From the NCBI GenBank assembly GCA_029261995.1, contig JAJDAF010000036.1, forward strand, positions 339,470 through 403,469: DNA of 64,000 nucleotides. The letters run 5' to 3'. Below the pieces are notes generated by a model. That model was not told the origin of the DNA and ran no database searches. It worked only from the letters and a program-made list of their open reading frames with translations. This document shows positions 26,760 through 35,870 of this stretch, in pieces (positions within the stretch are counted from its first letter, which is position 1; the number at the start of each line of letters is the position of its first letter). This stretch comes from Candidatus Zhuqueibacterota bacterium. Lineage in GTDB: Bacteria > Zhuqueibacterota > Zhuqueibacteria > Oceanimicrobiales > Oceanimicrobiaceae. Position numbers and translations under genes: made by a program.

Positions 26760-27535
26760 ACGGTACCTTGCTCTCCCAGACCAAAAAGACGAACGGCGTT
26801 CGCCGTCGTGGTCTCTGCTATGTCGGAAACTGGCACGCCCTTGATCTCCGCCAGCTTTTCGGCAATGTAAATAACATGCGCAGGTTCATTTCGGCGCCCG
26901 CGTCGGGGCTCCGGTGACAAAAATGGGCAATCGGTCTCAAGCAGAAGCCGGTCAAGTGGAATCATGTCAGCCACTCCCGGCAATTGCGATTTCTTAAACG
27001 TCAGGTTGCCTGTGAATGAAATATGAAACCCGAGTTCGAGAACTTCCTGTGCGACTTTCCGATCTTCTGAGAAACAATGAAACACGCCGGCAAGTCCGTC
27101 GGCGCCTTCTGATTTCAAAATGCGCAGAATCTCAGATGCTGCTTCGCGGTTGTGAATCACGATTGGCAGGCCGGTCTCTTTCGCAAGTTGAATTTGTGCA
27201 CGGAATGCCTGCTCCTGTACCGCGGGCGGGCATGTATCCCAATAGAAATCCATGCCGATTTCCCCGATCGCCACCACCAGCGGATTGCGACTTAACTCTC
27301 GAAGCGTATCGAGCGTCGCAGTGTCCATTTTGGCGGCATCGTTTGGGTGAATTCCTACTGTGGCAAACAAGCCGTCATGCTGCTCCGCCAACTCGATGCA
27401 GCGGCGGCTGCTGTCGAGGTCTGTGGCGATGTTGATGATCTTTAGGACACCCCTGTCGAAGGCGCGCTCGATGACGGCATCGCGGTCTTCGTCAAAGCGG
27501 TCGAAATACAGATGGGCATGGGTTTCGATCAGCAA
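26756..27535 (-). CDS. TatD family metal-dependent hydrolase
   Basis: From a TTG start at 27533-27535 (AGGGA a few bases upstream) the protein has 259 residues and begins MLIETHAHLYF, as the family usually does. An upstream TTG at 27574 has no ribosome-binding site. Metal ligands include H6 and H8 (THAHL), the glutamate of GEIGMDFYWD, and the histidines of IVIHNREA and FHCFSED. TatD proteins are DNases/exonucleases of the amidohydrolase fold. It is the first gene of the operon leading into rsmA with a 4-base overlap. Confidence 0.9.
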   Translation of the reverse strand: MLIETHAHLYFDRFDEDRDAVIERAFDRGVLKIINIATDLDSSRRCIELAEQHDGLFATVGIHPNDAAKMDTATLDTLRELSRNPLVVAIGEIGMDFYWDTCPPAVQEQAFRAQIQLAKETGLPIVIHNREAASEILRILKSEGADGLAGVFHCFSEDRKVAQEVLELGFHISFTGNLTFKKSQLPGVADMIPLDRLLLETDCPFLSPEPRRGRRNEPAHVIYIAEKLAEIKGVPVSDIAETTTANAVRLFGLGEQGTV

Positions 27536-27609
27536 AAAATGTCCCTGTGGTATTGCCAAAGAAGTCTTGCACAAAAAAGCAAATTTTTCTTACGGGTCTG
27601 ATGGCCATA

Positions 27610-27678
27610 AAGCGTGGAGCGTGTCTTGACCGTTTGACAGACCTACGTTCACCTGCTCAACTCGAACGCTCTACGCTT
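27610..27678. repeat. Intergenic inverted repeat of the AGCGTGGAGCGT family
   Basis: AAGCGTGGAGCGT (27610-27622) and ACGCTCTACGCTT (27666-27678) are inverted copies with one mismatch, between metG and the TatD gene. The same words recur at 37681-37738 and, as tandem GGAGCGT, at 62720-62747. This suggests a dispersed short palindromic element in this genome. Confidence 0.55.
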
Positions 27679-27752
27679 CACTCTCTACTTTTTGTCGCTT
27701 CCTGTAATTTGCCATTTCGTGTTTATTATTGCGGCTTTGCGGCGCTATGACG

Positions 27753-29810
27753 TTAACGGACTTTTGCCCCGGAGGCAATTTCCTTGTCCACAGTCAACAA
27801 GCTCAGCTCGCCGCCATCCGTTTCGGCGGCAAGAACCATCCCCTGGGACTCAAGGCCCCTGATTTTTGCAGGCTGCAAATTGGCTACGATGACAATCGAC
27901 TTGCCGGGCAGGTTCTCCGGCGCAAGATGCTCCGCCATGCCAGCGACAATCTGACGCTTCTCATCTCCGACTTCGACTTCGAGGCGAAGGAGTTTGTCTG
28001 TTTTCGGAACGCGTTCGGCCGTCAGAACTTTGGCAATTCTGAGATCGACGCTCTTGAATTCATCAAAAGAGATCAAGTTGGCTTTTCCTTCGCTTTTCTG
28101 GCTGTTTTGACCGCCATCACCACCAGAGGTTCCTTTGTGCAGCCGCTCAAGTTCAGCGGCGATGACTTTGTCGTCGATAAGTTTGAACAGAATTTCCGGC
28201 TGATTCAGCTTGTGTCCTGGAGGCAATGTTTGCCGGGCAGCGAGCGCCCAATCCTGGCGGTGCACGTCGCCCTCGAGATTGAGCAAATTCCAGAGTTTCT
28301 CGGCCGAGAAAGGCAGGAACGGCGCCATCAAGATGGCCAGCGTCTTCGAAACCTGGATGCAGATATTCAAAGTCATGCCGCACCGGGCGCGGTCGGTTTT
28401 GATCGTGCGCCACGGCTCTTTGTCGTTGAAATACTTGTTGGCGTGACGCGCGAGATCCATCATTCTGCGTAGGGCAAGCCGCATTTCATAGCGTTCGATG
28501 GCCTCAGCAACCAGAGCTGGGGCTTCTTCAAGCCGCGCCAGCATCCACAGGTCCAAATCATCCGGTTCCGTCGGCTCTGGCACCTGGCTATCAAAATGCT
28601 TGGCCACAAATGTCATGGAACGATTGACGAAGTTTCCGAGAATGCCAACCAGTTCGCTGTTGTTGCGAGTCTGAAAATCTTTCCAGGAGAAGTCGGCGTC
28701 TTTGGTCTCGGGCGCAATCGCGGTCAGGCAGTAGCGCATCGGGTCTGCCGGAAATCGGTCGAGATAATCATCCACCCAGATCGCAAAATCACGGCTGGTG
28801 GAAATCTTCTGCCCTTCAAGATTGAGAAACTCGTTGGCCGGCACATCATGTGGCAAAGCGTAGCCGCCCTTTGCCATCAGAAACGCCGGAAACATGACTG
28901 CGTGAAAGACGATGTTGTCCTTGCCAATAAAATGAATGAGTTTACACTTTTCGTTCTGCCAGTAATCCTGCCAGCGGTCGGGTTGGCCCTGCTGCCTGGC
29001 CCATTCTTTGGTGGCGGAGATGTAGCCGAGCACCGCTTCAAACCAGACGTAGATCACTTTTCCTTCCGCGCCGTCAACCGGCACAGGAATGCCCCAACTC
29101 AGGTCCCGGGTGATCGCTCGCTCCTGCAATCCCTGTTTTATCCAGCCATAGCAATAGTTGCGGACGTTCTCTTTCCAGTTCGGACGCTGGTCCAGGTAGG
29201 CTTTCAATCTGTCCTGAAACTCACCCAACGGAAAGTACCAGTGGGACGTCTTGCGTAGAACCGGAGTCTTTCCGGTAATCTTGCTTCTGGGGTTGAGCAA
29301 TTCTGTTTGATTCAAATCGCTGCCGCACTTTTCGCACTGGTCGCCTCTGGCATCCGCAAAACCGCATCTGGGGCAGGTGCCTTCAACGTAGCGGTCAGGC
29401 AAAAACATGTTGGCATCTTCATCAAAAAACTGCTCTTCCTGCTTGGTTTTCAGAATCCCCTTTGCGTGAATATCCCTGAAAAACTCCTGGGCGGTCTCAT
29501 GATGGACTGGCAAAGATGTGCGCGAATAGTTATCGAAGCTCACCCCAAACCGCTCAAAACTGGTCTTGTTGAGTTCGTGAAACCGGTCGATGATTGCCTG
29601 TGGCGATACACCTTCCTGCTCAGCGCGAATGGTGATCGCCACGCCGTGCTCATCGCAGCCACAGATGTAGACAACATCGCTGCCTTTGAGGCGGTGGTAG
29701 CGCACAAAGATATCGGCGGGTAAGTATGCGCCGGCGATGTGCCCAATGTGGAGCGGCCCGTTCGCATACGGCAGGGCGCTGGTTACCAAAAATTTCTCGT
29801 TGTGTTGCAT
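27753..29810 (-). CDS. metG: Methionyl-tRNA synthetase with C-terminal tRNA-binding domain
   Basis: From the ATG at 29808-29810 (AAAGG 6 bases upstream) the protein has 685 residues. HIGH is intact (21-24, PLHIGHIAG). A zinc knuckle has CPRCGFAD and CEKCG pairs, and the second signature reads KISTSRD (KMSKS variant of this enzyme). The last 110 or so residues form an EMAP/Trbp111-type tRNA-binding OB fold (DLRIAKVLTAERV to GLESQGMVLAA). An in-frame ATG 24 bases upstream lacks a ribosome-binding site. It charges initiator and elongator tRNA-Met. Confidence 0.97.
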   Translation of the reverse strand: MQHNEKFLVTSALPYANGPLHIGHIAGAYLPADIFVRYHRLKGSDVVYICGCDEHGVAITIRAEQEGVSPQAIIDRFHELNKTSFERFGVSFDNYSRTSLPVHHETAQEFFRDIHAKGILKTKQEEQFFDEDANMFLPDRYVEGTCPRCGFADARGDQCEKCGSDLNQTELLNPRSKITGKTPVLRKTSHWYFPLGEFQDRLKAYLDQRPNWKENVRNYCYGWIKQGLQERAITRDLSWGIPVPVDGAEGKVIYVWFEAVLGYISATKEWARQQGQPDRWQDYWQNEKCKLIHFIGKDNIVFHAVMFPAFLMAKGGYALPHDVPANEFLNLEGQKISTSRDFAIWVDDYLDRFPADPMRYCLTAIAPETKDADFSWKDFQTRNNSELVGILGNFVNRSMTFVAKHFDSQVPEPTEPDDLDLWMLARLEEAPALVAEAIERYEMRLALRRMMDLARHANKYFNDKEPWRTIKTDRARCGMTLNICIQVSKTLAILMAPFLPFSAEKLWNLLNLEGDVHRQDWALAARQTLPPGHKLNQPEILFKLIDDKVIAAELERLHKGTSGGDGGQNSQKSEGKANLISFDEFKSVDLRIAKVLTAERVPKTDKLLRLEVEVGDEKRQIVAGMAEHLAPENLPGKSIVIVANLQPAKIRGLESQGMVLAAETDGGELSLLTVDKEIASGAKVR

Positions 29811-29851
29811 CGATACCTTTCTATGTTGTCGCAAGTCTTAAGCGTGCGGCG

Positions 29852-29920
29852 CTAAGCGTTGTCGCGGCCATCTTGCTTGCCCTGCTGCCACTGATCTTGT
29901 TGCCTGTTCTGGTTTCCTTG
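29852..29920 (-). pseudogene. Displaced duplicate of the 3' end of ricT
   Basis: Aligning 29852-29920 by eye with the true ricT end at 30669-30737 gives 58 of 69 identical bases without gaps. In the ricT frame it reads ...QNRQQDQWQQGKQDGRDNA and then TAG, against ...QNRQQGQGQQGKQEGGNNG and then TAG. The homology stops right at the shared stop codon and fades around 29921-29931 on the other side. There is no ribosome-binding site or 5' part, so it is a gene-end fragment. It lies on the metG side of the DUF433/DUF5615 pair, which therefore sits between two copies of the ricT end. Confidence 0.8.
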
Positions 29921-29997
29921 GCCACCGCGCCATGCACTGGAAACTGAACATAATCAGGTTGAAATGTGATTCCATGCCCATGAATCCGTGCAGTTCG

Positions 29998-30351
29998 CTA
30001 TTCATGCAAGGTAATTGCTTTTTGACTTATTTCGATGAAATCACAGTTTTCAAAAGCTTCCGCAATCTGTTTTATATTTCGTAAAAAGAGATCTTCTAGA
30101 TCTATATTGGCAATATTTCCAGTTGATACCAGAAGAAGTTTATAGGGTCGACGATGCAAAGTGAAGGAGTCTACAAAGTCAGAATCCTTGGTAATAACTA
30201 CTCGTTGTTCTTGTACTGACATATCTTCAATGACCTTATCAGTAGTTTGATTTTTCAAAGGCAGATCGAGCGTATGCAAAGAGTCATATCCCAATTCATT
30301 CAGACGGAGAGAAAGTCGCCGTGGTAGTTGGGCATCGACAATGAATTTCAT
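29998..30351 (-). CDS. DUF5615 (PIN-like) probable toxin
   Basis: This 117-residue protein starts MKFIVDAQLPRRLSLRLNELGYDSLHTLDL and has VVITKDSDFVD. This is the PIN-like DUF5615 pattern with acidic residues expected to bind metal (D6, the two D of KDSDF). The family pairs with DUF433 genes in putative toxin-antitoxin modules; nuclease activity is inferred from the fold. It begins one base after the stop of the DUF433 gene. The coding sequence is clearly more AT-rich than its neighbours, which suggests recent transfer. Confidence 0.8.
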   Translation of the reverse strand: MKFIVDAQLPRRLSLRLNELGYDSLHTLDLPLKNQTTDKVIEDMSVQEQRVVITKDSDFVDSFTLHRRPYKLLLVSTGNIANIDLEDLFLRNIKQIAEAFENCDFIEISQKAITLHE

Positions 30352-30352
30352 A

Positions 30353-30607
30353 TCAAGATATTATCTGTTGCATACGTTTGACCTGGCTCAGCCTTGCTGC
30401 AAACGCTAAAGCAGCATGAATATCCGCACGCTCTAAATCTTCGTAGTCCGCTAATAAATCATCTGTCGTCATTCCTGAACTTAATAATTCCAAGATCATT
30501 TCTACAGGATAACGTAAACCACGAATACAAGGTTTGCCATGGCAGATGTCAGGGCTGATTGTAATACGCTGAGCGTACAAATTTGCATTTTTAGTACGTT
30601 GACTCAT
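30353..30607 (-). CDS. DUF433 probable antitoxin
   Basis: This 84-residue protein has the DUF433 signature: RITISPDICHGKPCIRGLRYPV, then a helix-turn-helix-like stretch MTTDDLLADYEDLERADIHAALAFAA. DUF433 proteins are usually the first gene of a pair with a PIN-like DUF5615 protein, as here, and are thought to be DNA-binding antitoxins. The gene ends one base before the DUF5615 start. Like its partner it is AT-rich compared with flanking ricT and metG. Confidence 0.8.
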   Translation of the reverse strand: MSQRTKNANLYAQRITISPDICHGKPCIRGLRYPVEMILELLSSGMTTDDLLADYEDLERADIHAALAFAARLSQVKRMQQIIS

Positions 30608-30668
30608 GTGAATACCTCTGTCTCTCGCTTGATTTTACCTATTGCCGTAAGGTTCCCGGCCAGTCTTT

Positions 30669-31790
30669 CTAGCCGTTGTTGCCGCCTTCTTGTTTGCCCT
30701 GCTGCCCCTGACCTTGTTGCCTGTTTTGTTTTCCCTTCCCGCCACGACGCCCCCGGCCACCTCTTCTCCTCCGTCTGCGGTTGTCGCTCCGGCCTCGGCT
30801 CTCCTGACCTTCGTCTGTTTTTTTGTCTGGATCGCCAGATGCCTGGCTCTCACTTTTTTGCTCAACAGGTTCGGACAAACCGGATTTGTCCCTCGGTTTT
30901 TGGGAAACGGACTGCTTTGCGCCGGCCTTGGCAATCTCCCTGGCGACTTCCGGCTCATGCCCACAACTCGAATCGCACTTGTAGACATTTTTCTTGACCT
31001 CTTCAAGGGTCAACGTTTCGGTTGTGTCGTCAGGATAGAGCACGATGACCTTATCGTGAAAGATATCGATATTGGAAACGATGCCATCGCCTTGGGCCGT
31101 CACAATCGGCTTTGCCAGCTGCGGAAACTGTTTTATCGCGTAGTTGTAGAAACCGCGCTCGTACATCAAGCAGCATTTGAGCCGGCCACAAACGCCAGCC
31201 AACTTGGTTGGATTCAGAGAAAGATTCTGATCTTTGGCGGCCTGCGTCGTCACCGGCATGAAATCCTTAATCCAGCGGGAACAACAGAGTTGCTGACCGC
31301 AGACGCCGTAGCCGCCGAGTCGCCGTGCCTCGTCTCTGACGCCGATTTGACGGAACTCAATCCTGGTTTTGTAAACGGCGGCCACATCTTTTACCAGGCG
31401 TCTGAAATCGACGCGATTGTCCGAGGTGAAATGAAAGGTGATCTTCTTGCCGTCGAACTGGTATTCGCAGTCAACCAACTTCATCGTCAGCTTGTGATTT
31501 TTGAGCTTGTCCTTACAAACTCGCAGCGCAGCTTGCTCTTTTTCCAGGTTGAGTTCGCGCTGCTGCAAGTCGTTGGCGCTGGATTTGCGAATCACTTTCT
31601 TGAACTGCTTCTTGCCGTCGTCCGGCTTTATCATCAGCCCGCTAATGTGATTCACCCTGCCAAGATCGAGCCCCTTTTCTGCCTGAACAACGGCGTAATC
31701 GCCCACCTTGAAAGGGATTTGTTGCAGGTTGGCAAATGTCTCCCGTCTCTGACCTTTGAACTTGATTTCTATAACACCACTTTGCATCAT
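30669..31790 (-). CDS. ricT: PSP1-domain protein RicT/YaaT
   Basis: Residues 1-260 form the PSP1 domain: GVIEIKFKGQRRETFAN, then the conserved cysteines GVCGQQLCCSRW and GVCGRLKCCLMYE. In Bacillus, RicT with RicA and RicF forms an Fe-S complex that affects RNase Y and biofilm/sporulation. Outside Firmicutes it is simply a common neighbour of holB, as here. The last 60 or so residues are a low-complexity basic tail (RRRRRRGGRGRRGG, then Q/G-rich) that could bind RNA. The start overlaps the holB stop by 4 bases. Its 3' end exists as a second copy at 29852-29920. Confidence 0.9.
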   Translation of the reverse strand: MMQSGVIEIKFKGQRRETFANLQQIPFKVGDYAVVQAEKGLDLGRVNHISGLMIKPDDGKKQFKKVIRKSSANDLQQRELNLEKEQAALRVCKDKLKNHKLTMKLVDCEYQFDGKKITFHFTSDNRVDFRRLVKDVAAVYKTRIEFRQIGVRDEARRLGGYGVCGQQLCCSRWIKDFMPVTTQAAKDQNLSLNPTKLAGVCGRLKCCLMYERGFYNYAIKQFPQLAKPIVTAQGDGIVSNIDIFHDKVIVLYPDDTTETLTLEEVKKNVYKCDSSCGHEPEVAREIAKAGAKQSVSQKPRDKSGLSEPVEQKSESQASGDPDKKTDEGQESRGRSDNRRRRRRGGRGRRGGKGKQNRQQGQGQQGKQEGGNNG

Positions 31791-32854
31791 TTCCTCCTGA
31801 CCAGCATGCGAAGTTTATTCAGAAGCACGATTAAAATCAAATTGACTTGAACGTTCCGATCCATAAGCTCAAGCGATTTTTCTATTTCCATTGCAGCGGA
31901 GTGCAAATCCGCATTCGGAAAGGCAGAGGTAAATTTCTTCAGTACCTCGACATCATCCGAATGTATCAGGCTGTCCGTGGCTTCGCCGGCGGTTTCGCGG
32001 AAAACCAACGCGTCTCTGAACCAGCCCAGCAAATGCGCAAGCAATTCGCGGATGCGCTTGTTGTCGCGCTGATACCGGTTTAGCAGGCCATCAACGTAGC
32101 ATACCTGGGTGAAGCTGCTTTGAATGGTTTGCCGAAAACAGGTCAGCGCCTGCTCCTGAAGTTCCTGCGTGCCTTCCGAAAGCAACTCAAGAGCGCGGCG
32201 ATAACTGCCATCTGCCAATTTCGAACAGAGACGAGCTTTCCTTTCGTCCGCTCGCTGGCGACTCTGCAGCGCATCGTGAATCTCATTGGCGGCAAGCGGG
32301 TCGAACTTCACAAGCTGGCAGCGAGAGGTAATGGTTGGCAGAAGCAGGCTGTGATGCGATGACGTCATCAGCAGGTACGTCTTATCCGGTGGCTCTTCGA
32401 GAATCTTGAGCAGCGCGTTGGCGGCCTCCAAAGTCATCCGTTCACAGTCCAAAACGAGGACGACACGGCCACTCCCCTCGAATGACTTGTATGCCGACTT
32501 GCGCCTGATCTCACGAATCGAGTCAATGGAGATAGATGGATTCGCCCAGGGCTGCAACCTTTGATAGGGATCTTTGACGATGCTCGCTACGATACTGGCG
32601 CGCTCACCCTCGTCAATCTTCTTCGGGGCCGGGAAGATAACTTGAACATCAGGATGAGTCAATTTCCCTACCCTGGAGCTTGCCGGGTTGTCCGCCTCTC
32701 CCAGACACGCTTTTGCCACCTCGATCGCCATGGCCTCTTTGCCCACGCCAGAAGGCCCTAGAAACAAGTAGGCATGCGACAACCGCTCGCTGGTGAGCAC
32801 CTTTGTAAAAAAGCGCTTGACGCGCTCCTGTCCGATTATGTTTTCGAAGGCCAT
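31787..32854 (-). CDS. holB: DNA polymerase III delta' subunit
   Basis: This 355-residue AAA+ clamp-loader subunit begins MAFENIIGQERVKRFF. It has a Walker A GPSGVGKE (33-40), the partner segment LLKILEEPP and the SRC sensor in TITSRCQLV. The zinc-binding cysteines of E. coli delta' are not evident between Walker A and B; instead there is an insert with KLTHPDVQVIFPAPKK. Delta' is the stator of the clamp loader at the replication fork. It is first in a two-gene overlap with ricT, a common pairing. Confidence 0.93.
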   Translation of the reverse strand: MAFENIIGQERVKRFFTKVLTSERLSHAYLFLGPSGVGKEAMAIEVAKACLGEADNPASSRVGKLTHPDVQVIFPAPKKIDEGERASIVASIVKDPYQRLQPWANPSISIDSIREIRRKSAYKSFEGSGRVVLVLDCERMTLEAANALLKILEEPPDKTYLLMTSSHHSLLLPTITSRCQLVKFDPLAANEIHDALQSRQRADERKARLCSKLADGSYRRALELLSEGTQELQEQALTCFRQTIQSSFTQVCYVDGLLNRYQRDNKRIRELLAHLLGWFRDALVFRETAGEATDSLIHSDDVEVLKKFTSAFPNADLHSAAMEIEKSLELMDRNVQVNLILIVLLNKLRMLVRRK

Positions 32855-32926
32855 GTTTGTTGATCGTTTAAGTTGACGCCAAGCTGTCGTCGTTGCTTAC
32901 CCGCACAGGCCGGCTACTCACTGAAT

Positions 32927-34084
32927 TCAAGTGCTCTTCCCCAGCCACTTTTCCGGATTCAGCTTCTCGGCGCCTTTCCAAATTTCAAAATGCAGTATGG
33001 GTCCTTTTAAGGAGCCCGACTCCCCGACCTTACCGATTCTCTGTCCCATATGCACCTCGTCCTGGTGGTTTACGAGAATTTCCTCAAGGTGCGCATAGAC
33101 TGAGTAGTAGCCGCCGTAGTGGCGAACGATTACGATGTTTCCAAGTCCGCGCTGCCACTCAATGGCTGTCACGGTTCCTCTGGCAACGACCTGAACCGGA
33201 CTACCCTGCGGCGCCTGAATGTCGATTCCAATGTTCTCGGTGACAGTTTGGAGCTGTGGATGCCGGTAGCGTCCAAACTTGGCGACAATCTTCCCTTGTG
33301 CCGGCCAAGCCATTCTGCCCCGCAGGTCAGCAAACAAGGTCGTTGGTTTCGGTAGAGGTGCTGATTTTGGCGCCTGTTCAAGCCTGACGATGAGGCGCTG
33401 AATTTCCGAAGCAGCCTTTTCCCGCTCCGCAAGCCGCTGCTTCAGAAGATTCATATCTTGTCGAACTGAGCCGAGAAGTTTTTCGCGCTTACGTTTCGTG
33501 CCCTTTAATTTCTTGTCTTCCGTTATCTTGTCGGTGAGCAGTGACTTCTTCTCCTGCACCTCTATGGTCAGTAGGTCCTTGTCGCGGGCGACCTGCGCCT
33601 GCTTGTCTTTTATCTGTTTATAGTTTCGGTAATCGTGTTCTGCCAGCCGCTTCTGATATTCCAGCCAAAGCAATCCGTCATTGATTGAGCGCGCCATCAT
33701 CAGAAGCTCCAAGTCTTTGATTCTGCCATACTTGTATGTATAAACCAATCTCTTGCTGAACACGGACTTGAGTATTTCCAGCTCCTTTTTCGTGTCCGTG
33801 AGAGATGATTCGAGCTTTTTGATCTGACGATTTGTTTTGCGTTGCTCCTTCTTGAGATTCTGAATCACACTCTGCGTCAGGTCGATGTCCAAATCGAGAT
33901 CGGAGAGCTGATCAACAACAGAGGTTTCCTTTTTCTTGTTTGCTTCAAGCTCTTTCTGAACGCGATTAATCTCATTGCGAATCTTCTTGAGGCGCTCATG
34001 GTGGCCTTGCACCTTTCCCTGTGCGAAAAGCCAGGGGAATGTCTGCAAGACCAGGAAAACCAACACAACGAATCGGAAAAACAT
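32927..34084 (-). CDS. EnvC-like murein hydrolase activator (coiled coil plus degenerate LytM/M23)
   Basis: The 385-residue protein has a signal peptide (1-21, ending LFA-Q), a long coiled coil (about 25-250, Lys/Glu-rich heptads) and a C-terminal M23/LytM domain. The motif that should read HxGxD is NIGID, so the first zinc ligand is replaced by Asn, while YAHL and LHFEIW keep their histidines. Loss of the full zinc site is the hallmark of EnvC-type proteins, which activate cell-wall amidases at the division septum instead of cutting peptidoglycan themselves. No amidase or FtsEX genes are in the window. Confidence 0.85.
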   Translation of the reverse strand: MFFRFVVLVFLVLQTFPWLFAQGKVQGHHERLKKIRNEINRVQKELEANKKKETSVVDQLSDLDLDIDLTQSVIQNLKKEQRKTNRQIKKLESSLTDTKKELEILKSVFSKRLVYTYKYGRIKDLELLMMARSINDGLLWLEYQKRLAEHDYRNYKQIKDKQAQVARDKDLLTIEVQEKKSLLTDKITEDKKLKGTKRKREKLLGSVRQDMNLLKQRLAEREKAASEIQRLIVRLEQAPKSAPLPKPTTLFADLRGRMAWPAQGKIVAKFGRYRHPQLQTVTENIGIDIQAPQGSPVQVVARGTVTAIEWQRGLGNIVIVRHYGGYYSVYAHLEEILVNHQDEVHMGQRIGKVGESGSLKGPILHFEIWKGAEKLNPEKWLGKST

Positions 34085-34329
34085 GCGCTTAAAGTAACAG
34101 AACCCCGGCTGAAAATCAACAAAAAAATCCCGCGCGCCAACGACAGAGGTTCTGCCACGAGCGCAAATCTCACATAACGGCTTGCAAGTCAGAAGTGGAA
34201 TAAGTAAATTACAGCTTCTGATTTTTGACCAGGCTCGATTTCGCGAGTCTGGGTGACCTTCGATGCCGGAACGGAGAATACTCGCTGACCGGGAACGACT
34301 TGTCTATTCACTCCTGAAGCTATGCAAGC

Positions 34330-35592
34330 ATGTTCAAACGCGATATCCTGACGCCGCAATTAGCTCTGAACTGGGTCACCAGAATTCTCTTCTTCACTAG
34401 TCTGGCGGCGCTGCTGCCAACCTTCCCGCTCTACATCACCGAAATCGGTGGCAACAAATCCCAAATCGGAATTGTGATGAGCGCCTTTGCAATCGGCGTT
34501 TTCTGCTTCCGGCCGCTGGTTGGCAAGCAAATTGACAAGGTCGGCCGTAAGGCGGTTTTGTTGGCAGGCACGGCGATTTTTGTCATTGCGCCGCTCCTGT
34601 ACATTTTCATTCCATCTATTGCGGTGCTGTTGCCGGTGCGAGTGTTTCATGGCCTGGGACTGGCGGCGTTCGGTACCGCCTCGATCACCCTGATCACAGA
34701 CGTAGCCCCGCTCACCAGCCGCAGCGAAGTCATCAGCTATACGGGGATGGTGAATACCATAGCGTTTGCGCTCGGCCCGGTGCTGGGTAGCTTCGTCGGC
34801 AACAAATGGGGCCACCCGGTTCTGTTCACGATGGTCGCGGCGATCGCATTTCTCTGCCTGGCCCTGTCGTTGTTTCTCAAGGAGACAATCCCTGAAAAGG
34901 CCGCCAAGAACGACATCGACTATTGGAAAGCGGTCAAACAACGCCGCGTTCTTGTGGCCACCACCATGATTCTAATCATCGGGCTGGTGCACGGCGGCAT
35001 CATCTTCTACATCTCAACCTTTATCAAAGAGACCATGCGGCTCAACGAGGGCCTTTTCTTCGCTGTTTACGGCATGGCAGCGTTTGTGATTCGAATTGCC
35101 GTTGGCCCGCTCTCCAACAAGTTTGGCAGAGGGCCTCTGATCGTCGGCTCAATACTTTTTCTGGCTGGCGGCATCTTTTGCCTCAGTGTCACCACCGGAG
35201 CGGTCATGCTTCTGACTGCCGCCGCGATTTACGGTCTCGGCTTCGGCTCGCACCAGCCCACGCTTACAACATTGGTGGCAGACAACACACGCGACGAGAC
35301 CCGTGGCAAAATCTTCTCATTCTACTACGGCGGATTCGATCTCGGCATCTCGATTGCCGGGATTATGCTTGGCATGGTAGCGGAGCATTTCGGCATTCGA
35401 ATCATGTTCCTCGCTTGCGGCGGGCTGACGCTGGCAGCCCTGGCGTTGTTCGCCACGGCTATGGAAACCAGTGTGCCGGCCTCGCTGAACTGCGCCCTGG
35501 CGTTGAAGCGCGCAGACAAAGAATGTTATATCTGCGATCAATTTCAGGAGGTCGCCCCCGAGCAAGCGGAGGCCTACTTCAAATCGAAATAG
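34330..35592 (+). CDS. MFS transporter
   Basis: This 420-residue inner-membrane protein has about 12 hydrophobic helices. A loop 2-3 motif GKQIDKVGRKAVLLAG (MFS motif A, G-x-x-x-D-x-x-G-R-K/R) is clear, and a related GPLSNKFGRGP begins the second half. The sequence resembles drug/sugar exporters of the YfcJ/DHA1 kind, but the substrate cannot be assigned. A short cytosolic C-terminus carries CYIC. A 245-bp gap separates it from the divergent EnvC-like gene. Confidence 0.85.
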   Translation: MFKRDILTPQLALNWVTRILFFTSLAALLPTFPLYITEIGGNKSQIGIVMSAFAIGVFCFRPLVGKQIDKVGRKAVLLAGTAIFVIAPLLYIFIPSIAVLLPVRVFHGLGLAAFGTASITLITDVAPLTSRSEVISYTGMVNTIAFALGPVLGSFVGNKWGHPVLFTMVAAIAFLCLALSLFLKETIPEKAAKNDIDYWKAVKQRRVLVATTMILIIGLVHGGIIFYISTFIKETMRLNEGLFFAVYGMAAFVIRIAVGPLSNKFGRGPLIVGSILFLAGGIFCLSVTTGAVMLLTAAAIYGLGFGSHQPTLTTLVADNTRDETRGKIFSFYYGGFDLGISIAGIMLGMVAEHFGIRIMFLACGGLTLAALALFATAMETSVPASLNCALALKRADKECYICDQFQEVAPEQAEAYFKSK

Positions 35593-35870
35593 CCTGGTCG
35601 CAAGTCACACGGCCTCCCCTTCAAAACCGTAACAGAGGGTGTAATCGATGACAATCTTACACATCCCGCCCATCAAACTCTAATCGATCGGACCACCAAC
35701 AAGTACTCCCGTAAAACAAATGTTTTCCTTGTCTTAAGACATAGACGTACTCCCCCCTACGCCCAAAATATTAAGAATTAGACACGTGGCATAATTGTTG
35801 GACGTCAAATCGCAATGACAAGCAATGAAAGGAATGGTCAGCGATGAATACTCACGGAAAGGGAAGAACA
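35593..35870 (+). promoter_or_regulatory. Intergenic region with a palindrome and a sigma54-like element
   Basis: TGTCTTAAGACA is a perfect 12-bp palindrome at 35730-35741. About 45 bp further, TGGCAT-N5-TTGGA (35787-35802) has the exact -24/-12 spacing of sigma54 promoters (TGGCAC-N5-TTGCW), although the key -12 dinucleotide is GG rather than GC. Together they resemble an activator site upstream of a sigma54 promoter feeding the tiny membrane ORF at 35871. No sigma54 activator gene is nearby, so this is tentative. Confidence 0.3.

Noticed and set aside
30690..31850. Plus-strand open frame of 386 codons
   Set aside because: It is antisense to ricT, which has its PSP1 cysteine motifs and overlaps holB in the usual way. 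The antisense frame is a by-product of GC-rich codon use.
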